Source: Rhodanobacteraceae bacterium (GTDB taxonomy: Bacteria; Pseudomonadota; Gammaproteobacteria; Xanthomonadales; Rhodanobacteraceae). Taken from it: 64,000 nucleotides of DNA. Under the pieces are notes generated by a model. The model made no database searches. It was not told where the DNA came from and was given only the letters and a program-made list of their open reading frames with translations. Positions 26,736-35,091 of the stretch are shown here, in pieces. Both the position numbers and the translations under genes were made by a program. Each line of letters starts with the position of its first letter. Position 1 is the first letter of the stretch. The stretch is taken from the NCBI GenBank assembly GCA_016790075.1, contig JAEUPP010000018.1, forward strand, positions 62,001 through 126,000. The letters run 5' to 3'.

Positions 26736-27356
26736 TCAGCGGCGCCGGCGCAACAGCCCCGTCAGCAGCAGCCCCAGCACCAGACCGGCAACGCCAGCCA
26801 GCGCGGCCGTGCGCGTGACGATGCCGGCGGCGGCGTCAAGCATGGGATTGTCGAAGGCATTTGCTGAAAAATGAACATTTACAAGCTTCCATACTTCACC
26901 GTCCTTGGCCACGGTGGCGCTCCAGCGCGTCTTCATGCTGCGCTTCTCTCCTTCCTTGAACACGCTGTTCTTGCGGAAGGTGAAGGTATCGTCCGAGGTG
27001 CCGTAGACCACGCCCGTGTTCTCGCCCAGGAACAGGGTCAGCTCGTCCGCAACGGGTTTGCTCTCCACCGCGATCAGCGGTGCATTGGGGCCGTCGAACA
27101 GGCCGTTCCAGTAGGTGCGGAACGCGTCGATACCGACCAGCTTGGTGTTGTCGACTGCAATCACGGTAAAGCCGGCATGCAGCCGCGGGGCGAGCAGATC
27201 GAACTTGCGCGTGTTCACCGCTTCGGTAGCGGTACGCATCAGCGCGCGCAGCGCCTCGTGGTCGGCCTCACGTGGATCCGGCGCGGTCTGCGCGACGGCC
27301 AGTCCACCCACAAACATGCACACCGCCAGCACCAACCACGCCGCCATCCGTTTCAT
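26736..27356 (-). CDS. Exported DUF4440/SnoaL-like (NTF2-fold) protein with C-terminal anchor
   Basis: The 206-residue protein has a signal peptide (cleavage after AVAQ near residue 23), an NTF2-like domain (about 30-165, with the WKLVNVHFS strand typical of DUF4440) and a C-terminal membrane helix followed by RRRR. It is thus probably a periplasmic domain tethered to the inner membrane. NTF2 folds bind or convert small hydrophobic molecules. GAGG lies 8 nt before the ATG. It appears to be the first gene of the minus-strand operon, 21 nt before the amidohydrolase. Confidence 0.75.
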   Translation of the reverse strand: MKRMAAWLVLAVCMFVGGLAVAQTAPDPREADHEALRALMRTATEAVNTRKFDLLAPRLHAGFTVIAVDNTKLVGIDAFRTYWNGLFDGPNAPLIAVESKPVADELTLFLGENTGVVYGTSDDTFTFRKNSVFKEGEKRSMKTRWSATVAKDGEVWKLVNVHFSANAFDNPMLDAAAGIVTRTAALAGVAGLVLGLLLTGLLRRRR

Positions 27357-27384
27357 GCCAGGCACCTCGCTACGGGTTGGCGCG

Positions 27385-27453
27385 AGCATAGCTGTGGAAC
27401 CCGCCTTTCTCCATCGCCGCGGTTTGCGCCGCCGCGCGCGCCGCCGCTATGCT
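27385..27453. promoter_or_regulatory. Divergent promoter region of the oxidative cluster
   Basis: The 141-nt gap between the divergent DUF4440 and hydroxylase genes has a -10-like TATGCT in each direction: 27390-27385 on the minus strand and 27448-27453 on the plus strand. A weak TTGCGC 18 nt before the plus-strand hexamer could be a -35 box. Confidence 0.3.
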
Positions 27454-27497
27454 GCGCCGGCCCCGCGCGGCGGTGGCAGAGCGAGGCTTCCGACTCC

Positions 27498-28211
27498 ATG
27501 CACCAGGGCTGGTACCTGCCGTTATTCGCCTTTGTGCTGCTGGCGGCGCTGGACCGCCGCCACAAGCCGGACGGAGCAGGTTATTCGCGCGCCGACCGTT
27601 GGCTCAACCTGGCCGGCCTGGCTGTGCAAGGTGTGCTGGTACCACTGGCCGGCTATGCCATTGCCACTAGCCTGCTGAAGCCGAAGCTGCCGCAGCTCGC
27701 CGGCGTATTGCCGCTGGGCTGGTTCGGTGCCTTGCTGCTGAACCTGATCATTGTCGATTTCTGCTACTACTGGCAGCACCGCCTGTTCCACCGCGTGCCC
27801 TTTCTCTGGGCGCTGCACCGCTGCCACCATGCCTCGCCCACGCTCGATGTCTGGGCCACCTCGCGCAATTCGCTGGCGGTGAATTTCCTGTTCGTCTATC
27901 TGCTGCTCAATCCGCTACTGGGTTTTCTTTGTGATTCACCCGATGGCTTCTTCGTCGGTGCTGGCCTGACCGCCGCGCTGGACCTGTGGCGCCATTCGCG
28001 CGTAGCCGCGCCACCTGCGCTGGGCACCGTACTGGTCACGCCCTGGCTGCACCACCTGCACCACAGCCCTGGCGGTACCAACGCCAATTTCGGCGCCAAC
28101 TTCATACTCTGGGACCGCTGCTTCGGCACAGCCCGGCAGGCGCAGGCTTTTCCCGACCGCTACGGCGTGAGTGCACCTGGCGCTTGGCGCCAGTTCCTGT
28201 TTCCCTGGTAA
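27498..28211 (+). CDS. Fatty-acid hydroxylase / sterol desaturase family membrane enzyme
   Basis: The 237-residue protein has four to five membrane segments and the eight-histidine diiron pattern: HRLFH (near 94), HRCHH (near 107) and HHLHH (near 194). These are hallmarks of the ERG3/SUR2/carotene-hydroxylase superfamily, which hydroxylates or desaturates lipids within the membrane. The ATG at 27498 starts the first membrane segment directly. It is followed after 17 nt by the AurF-like gene and then the ferredoxin gene, so the three form an operon. Confidence 0.9.
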   Translation: MHQGWYLPLFAFVLLAALDRRHKPDGAGYSRADRWLNLAGLAVQGVLVPLAGYAIATSLLKPKLPQLAGVLPLGWFGALLLNLIIVDFCYYWQHRLFHRVPFLWALHRCHHASPTLDVWATSRNSLAVNFLFVYLLLNPLLGFLCDSPDGFFVGAGLTAALDLWRHSRVAAPPALGTVLVTPWLHHLHHSPGGTNANFGANFILWDRCFGTARQAQAFPDRYGVSAPGAWRQFLFPW

Positions 28212-28228
28212 GTCTCCCTGGTACTCCC

Positions 28229-29419
28229 ATGCATCGCGGCCTGACCCAACGCCAGACACTCAGCCTGCTCGACGACGCAGCTACGGTGCGCAAGCTCGAA
28301 TTCAACCTGCGCCGCAACACCGAGCTGGACCACACCGATGCGATCGATGCAGCCGCGCGCGATTTCGTCTACGCCGATTGTCGCGATGTGTACTGGAACC
28401 CCGAGGACTATTCGCTACTCTGGGGTACGCCGCTGTGGGAGCAGGCCACACCAGCCCAGCGCGTGGTGCTGAACCAGCTGTACTGGGTGGCCTACTACGC
28501 GCAGATCGTCTCGGCGGAAATCGCGACGATCTTTCTCAATCAGGTCTCTGCCGCCGGGCTCTATGCGCTGGAAGACTTCCGCCTGGTCTGCGACAACCTG
28601 GATCTGGAATCACGCCAGGAACGTGCGCATATCAACGCGTTCAAGACCCTAGGCGAAGCGGTCGAATACGAGTTGTTCGGCGAGCGCCTGTTTACCTATC
28701 CCATGCGCAGCCTGTTCGACCACACCATGATCTATGCCGATACCACGGCGGCGCGCAATTTCTGGCGCCGCCTGCAGATACGCGGCTTTATGCTGATAGC
28801 CTCGGGCAACGCCTTTCTCGCCAGTCAATACCTGCTGATCCGTGGCCTGCGCACACTCAACGGCAAGCTGGTGCAGCACCAGCTGTCGCGTCACTACCTT
28901 GATCTCGACGAGGCGGCCAGGGCGACAGCACCGATTCCCTCGCGCATCAACTACTACCACTTCATGGACGAGTCCTTTCATTTCAACACCTCGCGCGTGG
29001 TCGGGCTGGAAGTGCCGCGCTCCATCGCGCCACCCAGCCGCTTCGAGCGCTGGGTAGTCGACCGTGCCGTGCGCGGCTGCCAGGACGACCATGCCAATGC
29101 CTCCGTCGTCGTCAATGGCATCTTCTGGTACGACCCCGCCGCGCTGCCGACGATCTACAAGCTGTTCCGCTCGAAAGTCTTCGGCATGGATCGCGGTGAA
29201 GCCCTGGCCATGCTCGATGCCTGCTTCGGCCGCGAATCCGAAGGCCTGCACGCGGCGCTGCGCACACAGGCGACCGCGGCTGATTCCTATGCAGCCTTCG
29301 TCGAGCCCGTGAACTGGCTGGCTGCTGACAATCGCGACATGCGCCATATGAAACGCAACAGCGCGGCACGTTACCTCGCCAACAACCGCACCGCGCTGCA
29401 GCGCTTCCGCCCCGCATGA
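28229..29419 (+). CDS. AurF-like diiron oxygenase
   Basis: The 396-residue helical protein carries an ExxH in ESRQERAHINAF (near 135) and HFMDESFH near 250, which fits the HxxDExxH signature of the AurF/p-aminobenzoate N-oxygenase family. An earlier Glu in SAEIATIF would complete the diiron set. AurF-type enzymes oxidise amines to nitro compounds or hydroxylate carbons. It overlaps the downstream ferredoxin gene by 4 nt, its likely electron donor. It lacks clear similarity to the ferritin-like protein at 20469-21350. Confidence 0.75.
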   Translation: MHRGLTQRQTLSLLDDAATVRKLEFNLRRNTELDHTDAIDAAARDFVYADCRDVYWNPEDYSLLWGTPLWEQATPAQRVVLNQLYWVAYYAQIVSAEIATIFLNQVSAAGLYALEDFRLVCDNLDLESRQERAHINAFKTLGEAVEYELFGERLFTYPMRSLFDHTMIYADTTAARNFWRRLQIRGFMLIASGNAFLASQYLLIRGLRTLNGKLVQHQLSRHYLDLDEAARATAPIPSRINYYHFMDESFHFNTSRVVGLEVPRSIAPPSRFERWVVDRAVRGCQDDHANASVVVNGIFWYDPAALPTIYKLFRSKVFGMDRGEALAMLDACFGRESEGLHAALRTQATAADSYAAFVEPVNWLAADNRDMRHMKRNSAARYLANNRTALQRFRPA

Positions 29420-29715
29420 GCACAGTCCGCATCGAATTTCCCGGCACGCGTTTCGAGGCACAGGAAGTTCCCCTGCGCGCCTGCCTGCCGCTGCATCTCA
29501 CGGTGCAGAACTCGCCGCTGCTGTTCGGCTGCCGCAGCGGACTCTGCGGCACCTGTCTGATCGAAGTCGAATCCGCTGCCGACGCCGCTGAACCGCCCCG
29601 CGCTGACGAGCGTGAAGCGCTGGAACTGTATGCGCCCGGCAACCCCAGGGCGCGGCTGGCCTGCCAGCTCGTGCCGCTGGGGGCGATGAAGGTACGCAAG
29701 ATCGCCAGCGCCTGA
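29416..29715 (+). CDS. Plant-type [2Fe-2S] ferredoxin
   Basis: The 99-residue protein has the four ligands C39, C44, C47 (CRSGLCGTC) and C83 (RLACQL) of plant-type ferredoxins. It should donate electrons to the oxygenases of this cluster, which include two Rieske and two diiron enzymes. No ferredoxin reductase gene is present in the cluster, so a reductase from elsewhere must serve. It ends the plus-strand operon. Confidence 0.9.
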   Translation: MSTVRIEFPGTRFEAQEVPLRACLPLHLTVQNSPLLFGCRSGLCGTCLIEVESAADAAEPPRADEREALELYAPGNPRARLACQLVPLGAMKVRKIASA

Positions 29716-29791
29716 CCCCTGCCCGGCCAACCCGGGCCTGGACCAGAAGCGGGGCGAGAGATCCACCCCGCACGGATCAGATAACGACGGC

Positions 29792-32308
29792 TCAGAACGT
29801 ATAGTCGAAACGTGCGTAATAGAAGCCACCGTTGACGCCGAATGGGCAGGTTTCCCAGCAGTAGCTGAAACCGAATTGCGGCAAGGGCCAAGCCTCTTTC
29901 CGGTTCCATTGGGTCGGATAGGTGTCCAGCAGATTGTCCGCGCCCAACGTCAGCTTGGCCTGCGGCGTAAACGCGTAACTTATGCTCGTATCCAGCAGCC
30001 AGCGTGCGCCCCAGAGCTGCACGAATCCGGGGGTAAATCCCTGGCCCTGTACCGAACCGAAATAATTGCTCCGCAGCGTAGTGGACCAAGGGCCATGTTC
30101 CCAGATAGCCGACAGCAGGCCACGGCTGCGCGGCTGGCCCCGCTCGATCAGGGTGACTTGCGCATCGTCGAACAGCCGCTCGCCCGGCAAGATGGTTGAA
30201 ACCGAGTGGCGGCGCGTTACTTTTGTGTGATTCAGGCTCAACGAGGCCAACACGTCGAACTGGTCGCCATTGCCCAGCTGCCAGCCATGGCGGGCAGCGA
30301 TATCCAGGCCGCGCGTACGGGTGTCGATGGCATTCGTAAAAAACTGCACTTGTCGCGCCCCTAGTGGATCGAGGATCGCGCGAATCGGGCAACCCGCGTA
30401 GTTCGCCCCGCACTGCGGAGGCCTTTCTGCCTCTATCATTGAGGAAAAGACAATCCGATTCTCAATGTCGATCTGATAGAGATCCAGCGTCAGCGAAGTA
30501 TCGGCGTTCGGCGCCAGCACTAGTCCAACGCTAGCATTGACTGACTTCTCCTCGTCCAAAGGCCGTAGCCCCAGAGCCCTGGCGACCGGGCTGTCATGCC
30601 GCGGCGTGAGGGTTTCAGCAAGCCCCCCGCCCCCGCCGAGATTGGTCGATAGCTGAGAGTAAGACTGTTGCTGCACACCCGGTGCGCGAAAACCTGTAGA
30701 CAGCGTGCCACGCAGAGAAACAGCTGGACTGAACGCAAAACGCTGGGACAGCTTGCCGACTACCGAACTGCCCACATCGGAATAGTGTTCGTAACGCAAG
30801 GCTGCACCGAGATGCAGCCGATCGGTCGTCTGTTGTCCCAGATCCAGATAAGCCGCCAGATTGCGCCGTGAACGGTCTATCGCCGAAGCCGGCGAGAAAC
30901 CGGGAAAGCCCTGTGTGCCCGCTGCAGCAGGATTACCACTTTGATCCGTAATCTGGATATCCCTGTTGTCTGTCCGTCCATACGTATATGAAACCGGATC
31001 ACCAGCCTCTATGCGATAGTTCTCGTTCCGGTACTCAAACCCAGTACCGGCAAACACTGGCCGATTGCCCCAGTCTATTCGCCCGCTGAAGTCAAGGTTG
31101 AGCGCATCCTGGCGCAGCGCAAGCTTACCGGTATCAGCCTCCCGCGGTGACTCCGCATAAATACTGCCGTCAGGCTTGCGCTCGTAGTACCAGCTGACGT
31201 TCGCCGTATTGCTTTCGTGGAAGCCGAGTTCGTTGCGCCCATAGCTGTAGGATAGATCCCAACGCCAGTTGTCACCTATTGGCATCCGATAACCCAGAAC
31301 CGCCGACAGGTCCTCGACGCGGGTTTCTATCGTTGGCAAAAACCCGTCTGGGTAATAGGCCGGAACGGTTCTACCATCGTACCCGGCGCGAAAAAAGCCA
31401 GACGAGTTGCCATTGCGCCGGGAAGCACCACCAAAGCCATAAAGCTCGCCGTCTGCGAGTGCAAATGCGCTGTTGACCCAGAGATAGCGGTCACTTGCAT
31501 CCGCGTCACCTATACGCTGCGTCACCCGCGGCGGAGAGACACGAATCTCATCGGCAGCCGCTCGGTTTGTCTCAAAACGGTTGCGGTACTCCGCCGTCAG
31601 ATTCAAAAAGCCACCTGCACCCATCTGCCAGCCAGAGTTGACTGAACCATGGTGTACATCACCGTCGCCCTGATAGGTCTCGCCGGCTTCGACACTGGTC
31701 TGCGTGCGGCCGTAGTCCTCCTTGAGCAGCACATTGATAACGCCAGCGACCGCATCTGACCCGTACTGCGCCGCAGCACCATCGCGCAGGATTTCGATAT
31801 GGTCTATGGCGCTGACCGGAATTGCGTTGATATCGAAACCCGCGGAGCCGCGGCCCACAGTCTGCTGGATGTTGACCAGGGCCTGCTGATGACGACGCTT
31901 GCCGTTGACTAGAACCAGCACCTGGTCAGGGCCGAGACCAGCCAGCGTGGCCGGCCGAACAATATCGGTACCATCTGAAACGAACGTGCGCGAGAAATTG
32001 AATGACGGTGCCAGACTCTGCAAAACCTGGCCTAGTTCTCGCTGGCCAGTTCGTTCAATGTCCTTGAATTCGATTCGGACAACCGGTGAGGGAGAATCAG
32101 TGACCGAATGCACCTTTGCACGGAGCCCTGTAACTGCTATTGCCTGCAACCGGGATGTTTCCTCGCCATGCTTCTTCTCCGGGCTTTGCTTCTTGTCCGA
32201 ATTCTGCGCGGCAAACACATGAGTCTGTGCGAGGCAGGCGAGTACCGCACACACATGCGCGAGACTTGCCGCGGATAACTGCCGCCAGCCGCTCCAACTT
32301 TTGCGCAT
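29792..32308 (-). CDS. TonB-dependent outer-membrane receptor (copy 2)
   Basis: The 838-residue protein has a signal peptide (1-~33), a TonB-box-like LQAIAVTG, a plug domain and a barrel ending FDYTF. It is collinear with the receptor at 8669-11158 and long blocks are identical, for example the INGKRRHQQALVNIQQTVGRG/VNGKRRHQQALVNIQQTVGRG region and the last ~100 residues. The N-terminal 45 residues and some loops differ, which may alter ligand preference. AGAGG lies 7 nt before the ATG. A PI-PLC-like gene lies on its 5' side. Confidence 0.93.
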   Translation of the reverse strand: MRKSWSGWRQLSAASLAHVCAVLACLAQTHVFAAQNSDKKQSPEKKHGEETSRLQAIAVTGLRAKVHSVTDSPSPVVRIEFKDIERTGQRELGQVLQSLAPSFNFSRTFVSDGTDIVRPATLAGLGPDQVLVLVNGKRRHQQALVNIQQTVGRGSAGFDINAIPVSAIDHIEILRDGAAAQYGSDAVAGVINVLLKEDYGRTQTSVEAGETYQGDGDVHHGSVNSGWQMGAGGFLNLTAEYRNRFETNRAAADEIRVSPPRVTQRIGDADASDRYLWVNSAFALADGELYGFGGASRRNGNSSGFFRAGYDGRTVPAYYPDGFLPTIETRVEDLSAVLGYRMPIGDNWRWDLSYSYGRNELGFHESNTANVSWYYERKPDGSIYAESPREADTGKLALRQDALNLDFSGRIDWGNRPVFAGTGFEYRNENYRIEAGDPVSYTYGRTDNRDIQITDQSGNPAAAGTQGFPGFSPASAIDRSRRNLAAYLDLGQQTTDRLHLGAALRYEHYSDVGSSVVGKLSQRFAFSPAVSLRGTLSTGFRAPGVQQQSYSQLSTNLGGGGGLAETLTPRHDSPVARALGLRPLDEEKSVNASVGLVLAPNADTSLTLDLYQIDIENRIVFSSMIEAERPPQCGANYAGCPIRAILDPLGARQVQFFTNAIDTRTRGLDIAARHGWQLGNGDQFDVLASLSLNHTKVTRRHSVSTILPGERLFDDAQVTLIERGQPRSRGLLSAIWEHGPWSTTLRSNYFGSVQGQGFTPGFVQLWGARWLLDTSISYAFTPQAKLTLGADNLLDTYPTQWNRKEAWPLPQFGFSYCWETCPFGVNGGFYYARFDYTF

Positions 32309-32392
32309 AGAACTACCTCTCGCTTATTCGAGTCAGCATGCTTGAGCTAACCAGATTTCAAAACAAGGATGGATTTACATTCTATGAAGTCG

Positions 32393-33502
32393 CTAGAAAT
32401 TGGTTCTAACTATTTTATGAATTAACTCAACGCTGGGGTAATCTGCCGGGACAATACCAAGATAGGGCCTCCTACCTGCCTCAAGTTCCCACGCCACTAT
32501 TTCCCCAAAGTAGGTGTTCATACCGTCAAATGTAGGATTTTGGTACGTAAATAATTTTCCACTCGCGAACGTGAACGGATACCCGCCTCCACTGCCATTG
32601 AGCGCGTTTACGCCGATTCTTTGAGTGCGAACAATTCGTCCGTCATAGCGCGGAGAATTTTCTCTGTCATAGGCGTTGTATTTGAAGTAGTAGTAAATGT
32701 CTCTTCTCTTTGAGTCAATCGAAGCAGACGTAACGTACATCTGGTAACTGTCCTGCACTTCCATGTCGTCGCTCCAGGCATAGGTCCCTCCCGGCCACCA
32801 ATACCCCAGTTGGAACTGGCCGAGCCCTTTGCCGCGCAGAAGAACCACCCTCCCCCTAACATCTCCCATCACTGGCAAGTATCCAGAATCGCCAACTGTT
32901 GGCCATCGAGGCGAACCAACGGCAGAGAACCAGCCCTTCCACCTATCAAATTTCTTCAAAAACTCCCTTAAATATCCACTATTATACCAAATGTCATCGT
33001 ACATGTGATCCCCGTCCTTACAAGCGACGGGGTCTTTCGTGTACTCATCCTGGATTTTCATGAATACAGTTTCCCTCGGATGACTTGCGAGGAACCTTGT
33101 AACTGTATTCATCACGTCGTCAAAGTACACCCCGAGCCAGACTAAGTCATGATGGACCGGAAAAGAATCTTTCTGGCAACGGAGTCGTATGTCCAAATAT
33201 CTCACACCGCTCTGCAGTTGCGTTTCCAAGGACATACTTTGTGTCGCGACATTTGGCCCACCTATGTTTATTGCCATGGTGTCGTGAGTCCCAGGTATCG
33301 AGATCCGAGATAGCTGCCTGTTGTCAGGCAAGTACGACATCCAATTGGCAAGAAATTCGGCTACGTCACTTGCCATACCTCCGCCGTCACTCGCAAAACT
33401 GTAGTACTGAGCCTTACCATGCTGCACTACAAACAGAAGCAACACAGCCATAATCCATTTATTGACCATCACGACTTTGCATCGAACCTTGTTCGTTTTC
33501 AT
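32393..33502 (-). CDS. Secreted phosphatidylinositol-specific phospholipase C-like protein
   Basis: The 369-residue protein has a hydrophobic export signal (about 14-30) and the PI-PLC X domain. ISIPGTHDTM carries His73 and Asp74, SGVRYLDIRLR carries Asp104 and Arg106, and PVHHDL carries His118; these match the paired catalytic histidines of bacterial PI-PLC. It should cleave phosphoinositide or GPI-type lipids of eukaryotic membranes. The ATG at 33502 has GGAAG 4 nt upstream. The gene is markedly AT-rich compared with its neighbours, suggesting transfer. The C-terminal half (~200-369) has no assigned role. Confidence 0.85.
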   Translation of the reverse strand: MKTNKVRCKVVMVNKWIMAVLLLFVVQHGKAQYYSFASDGGGMASDVAEFLANWMSYLPDNRQLSRISIPGTHDTMAINIGGPNVATQSMSLETQLQSGVRYLDIRLRCQKDSFPVHHDLVWLGVYFDDVMNTVTRFLASHPRETVFMKIQDEYTKDPVACKDGDHMYDDIWYNSGYLREFLKKFDRWKGWFSAVGSPRWPTVGDSGYLPVMGDVRGRVVLLRGKGLGQFQLGYWWPGGTYAWSDDMEVQDSYQMYVTSASIDSKRRDIYYYFKYNAYDRENSPRYDGRIVRTQRIGVNALNGSGGGYPFTFASGKLFTYQNPTFDGMNTYFGEIVAWELEAGRRPYLGIVPADYPSVELIHKIVRTNF

Positions 33503-33725
33503 GTCGCTTCCAATAGTCGTTAGTTGGAGTAACAAACAGTAGATTTTTCTTGCCTTTATTACATACACAAAGTAGACATTGATCCCGCCATGAGGACTGA
33601 CAATTCAGCCCATCGCATGAACCCGCATCACAACGCACTAGCTCAGCTCAATGCGACCTAGCCAGTTGGAAAGCCCGTTACCGCAGCGACACGGCCAAGA
33701 TGGTCTTCTCCACAACGGAGCACCG

Positions 33726-34859
33726 ATGCCCTGGACCATCCTGCTGATAGGCGCGTACGGCCTGTTTGGCGCACGCATCACAGCGCGGCTTGCACGCGAG
33801 ACGGGTTGGCGGTTGCTGTTGGCCGGGCGGGATGTGGCAAAAGCCGAGGTTCTGGCCGATCACTGCCGTGCCGACGCGCGCTCTGTCGCGGAACTGGTCC
33901 CACTGGCCCTCGACGCGCAAAGCACCGGTTTGGCCACCCTGCTCGCACGCGAACGGCCTCAGCTCGTGATCCATTGCGCCGGACCATTCCAGCGCCAGGG
34001 CTATGCGGTCGCACAGCAATGCCTGGAGGCCGGCGCGCACTATCTCGACCTCGCCGACGGCCGCGACTATGTCAACGGGTTCGCGGCGGCGCTGGATGCA
34101 ACAGCCCGCGAAAGCCGGCTGCTGGCCGTGACCGGAGCGAGCACGGTGCCCGGCCTGTCTGCCGCGGTGATCGACCACTATCGCGGCCAGTTCGGGCAAC
34201 TGGATGGCATCGATATCGGCATCAGTCCCGGCAACCGCACCGAGCGTGGGCTGGCGACCGTCGCCGCCATTCTGTCCTACGTTGGCCGTCGGCTACCGTG
34301 GCGCGAACACGGCAGCGAAGTTGCCGTGCATGGCTGGCAGCAACTGCAGCGCCACCGCTATCCGCCACCGGTTGGTTCGCGTTGGCTGGCTGCCTGCGAC
34401 GTACCGGATCTTGCGCTGTTCGCGCAACGCTACGGGCCGCTTGAGCATTTGCGTTTTCGCGCCGGTCTCGAACTGCGGCGACTACATTTCGGGCTCTGGC
34501 TGCTGTCCTGGCTGGTACGCGGCGGCATGGTGGGGGATCTTGCACGTCATGCCGCCATCCTCAAGCGTGCCAGCGAATGGTTTACACATGCCGGCAGTGA
34601 TGCGGGCGCCATGCATGTGACGCTGAGTGGGACCGATGCCAGCGGTTGCCACCGCCAGCTCACCTGGGAAATCGTCGCGCGCGACGGCGATGGGCCGGAG
34701 ATCCCAGCGACAGCAGCCGTGGTTATCGCGCGCAAGCTGGCCTACGGTGAACTGCAGGCAAGCGGCGCGGCAGCCTGTGTTGATTTGTTCACATTAAGCG
34801 AATTTACCGAATCGCTTGACGGCTTCGCGATCGATACGCGGTTTCGCCTCAGTCCATAA
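33726..34859 (+). CDS. Saccharopine dehydrogenase-like NAD(P)-binding protein
   Basis: The 377-residue protein starts with a Rossmann loop LLIGAYGLFGARI (GxxGxxG) and shows HCAGPFQRQGYAVAQQCLEAGAHYLDL, typical of the trans-saccharopine-dehydrogenase-like family. The reaction is unknown; family members include enoyl reductases and lipid-modifying proteins. DUF4166 often accompanies or is fused to this family, and here the convergent neighbour carries DUF4166. GGAG lies 5 nt before the ATG at 33726. Confidence 0.82.
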   Translation: MPWTILLIGAYGLFGARITARLARETGWRLLLAGRDVAKAEVLADHCRADARSVAELVPLALDAQSTGLATLLARERPQLVIHCAGPFQRQGYAVAQQCLEAGAHYLDLADGRDYVNGFAAALDATARESRLLAVTGASTVPGLSAAVIDHYRGQFGQLDGIDIGISPGNRTERGLATVAAILSYVGRRLPWREHGSEVAVHGWQQLQRHRYPPPVGSRWLAACDVPDLALFAQRYGPLEHLRFRAGLELRRLHFGLWLLSWLVRGGMVGDLARHAAILKRASEWFTHAGSDAGAMHVTLSGTDASGCHRQLTWEIVARDGDGPEIPATAAVVIARKLAYGELQASGAAACVDLFTLSEFTESLDGFAIDTRFRLSP

Positions 34860-34865
34860 AATGCA

Positions 34866-34889
34866 CCCTGACCGATCTGTCGGTCACGG
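34866..34889. terminator. Imperfect hairpin, possible terminator
   Basis: TGACCGA (34869-34875) pairs with TCGGTCA (34880-34886) around a TCTG loop, with CCC/GGG flanks joined by a bulge. It lies just after the stop of the gene ending at 34859. There is no U-run, so an intrinsic terminator is uncertain. Confidence 0.35.
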
Positions 34890-35091
34890 GGCAAGCGGTG
34901 TGCCGACCGGACCAGCGATAACGATAGCGCGCAACGAGCCGGCTGACAGACTGAGTCACACAACGGCGGCGGCATCACACAGCAGGCACCGAACAGGCGC
35001 CGGGCACCGCCAAAAGCGACGATGCGCGGGATCGCATCGCTGCTGCGACAGCCAAGCCTCCGCTCTATCCATAGCATTGCCGACGCGGAAA

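Noticed and set aside
17343-29715. Assignment of the oxidative cluster to sterol demethylation (SdmA/SdmB-like Rieske and SDR pair)
   Set aside because: No squalene cyclase or other sterol gene is present, and Rieske plus SDR pairs occur in many pathways.
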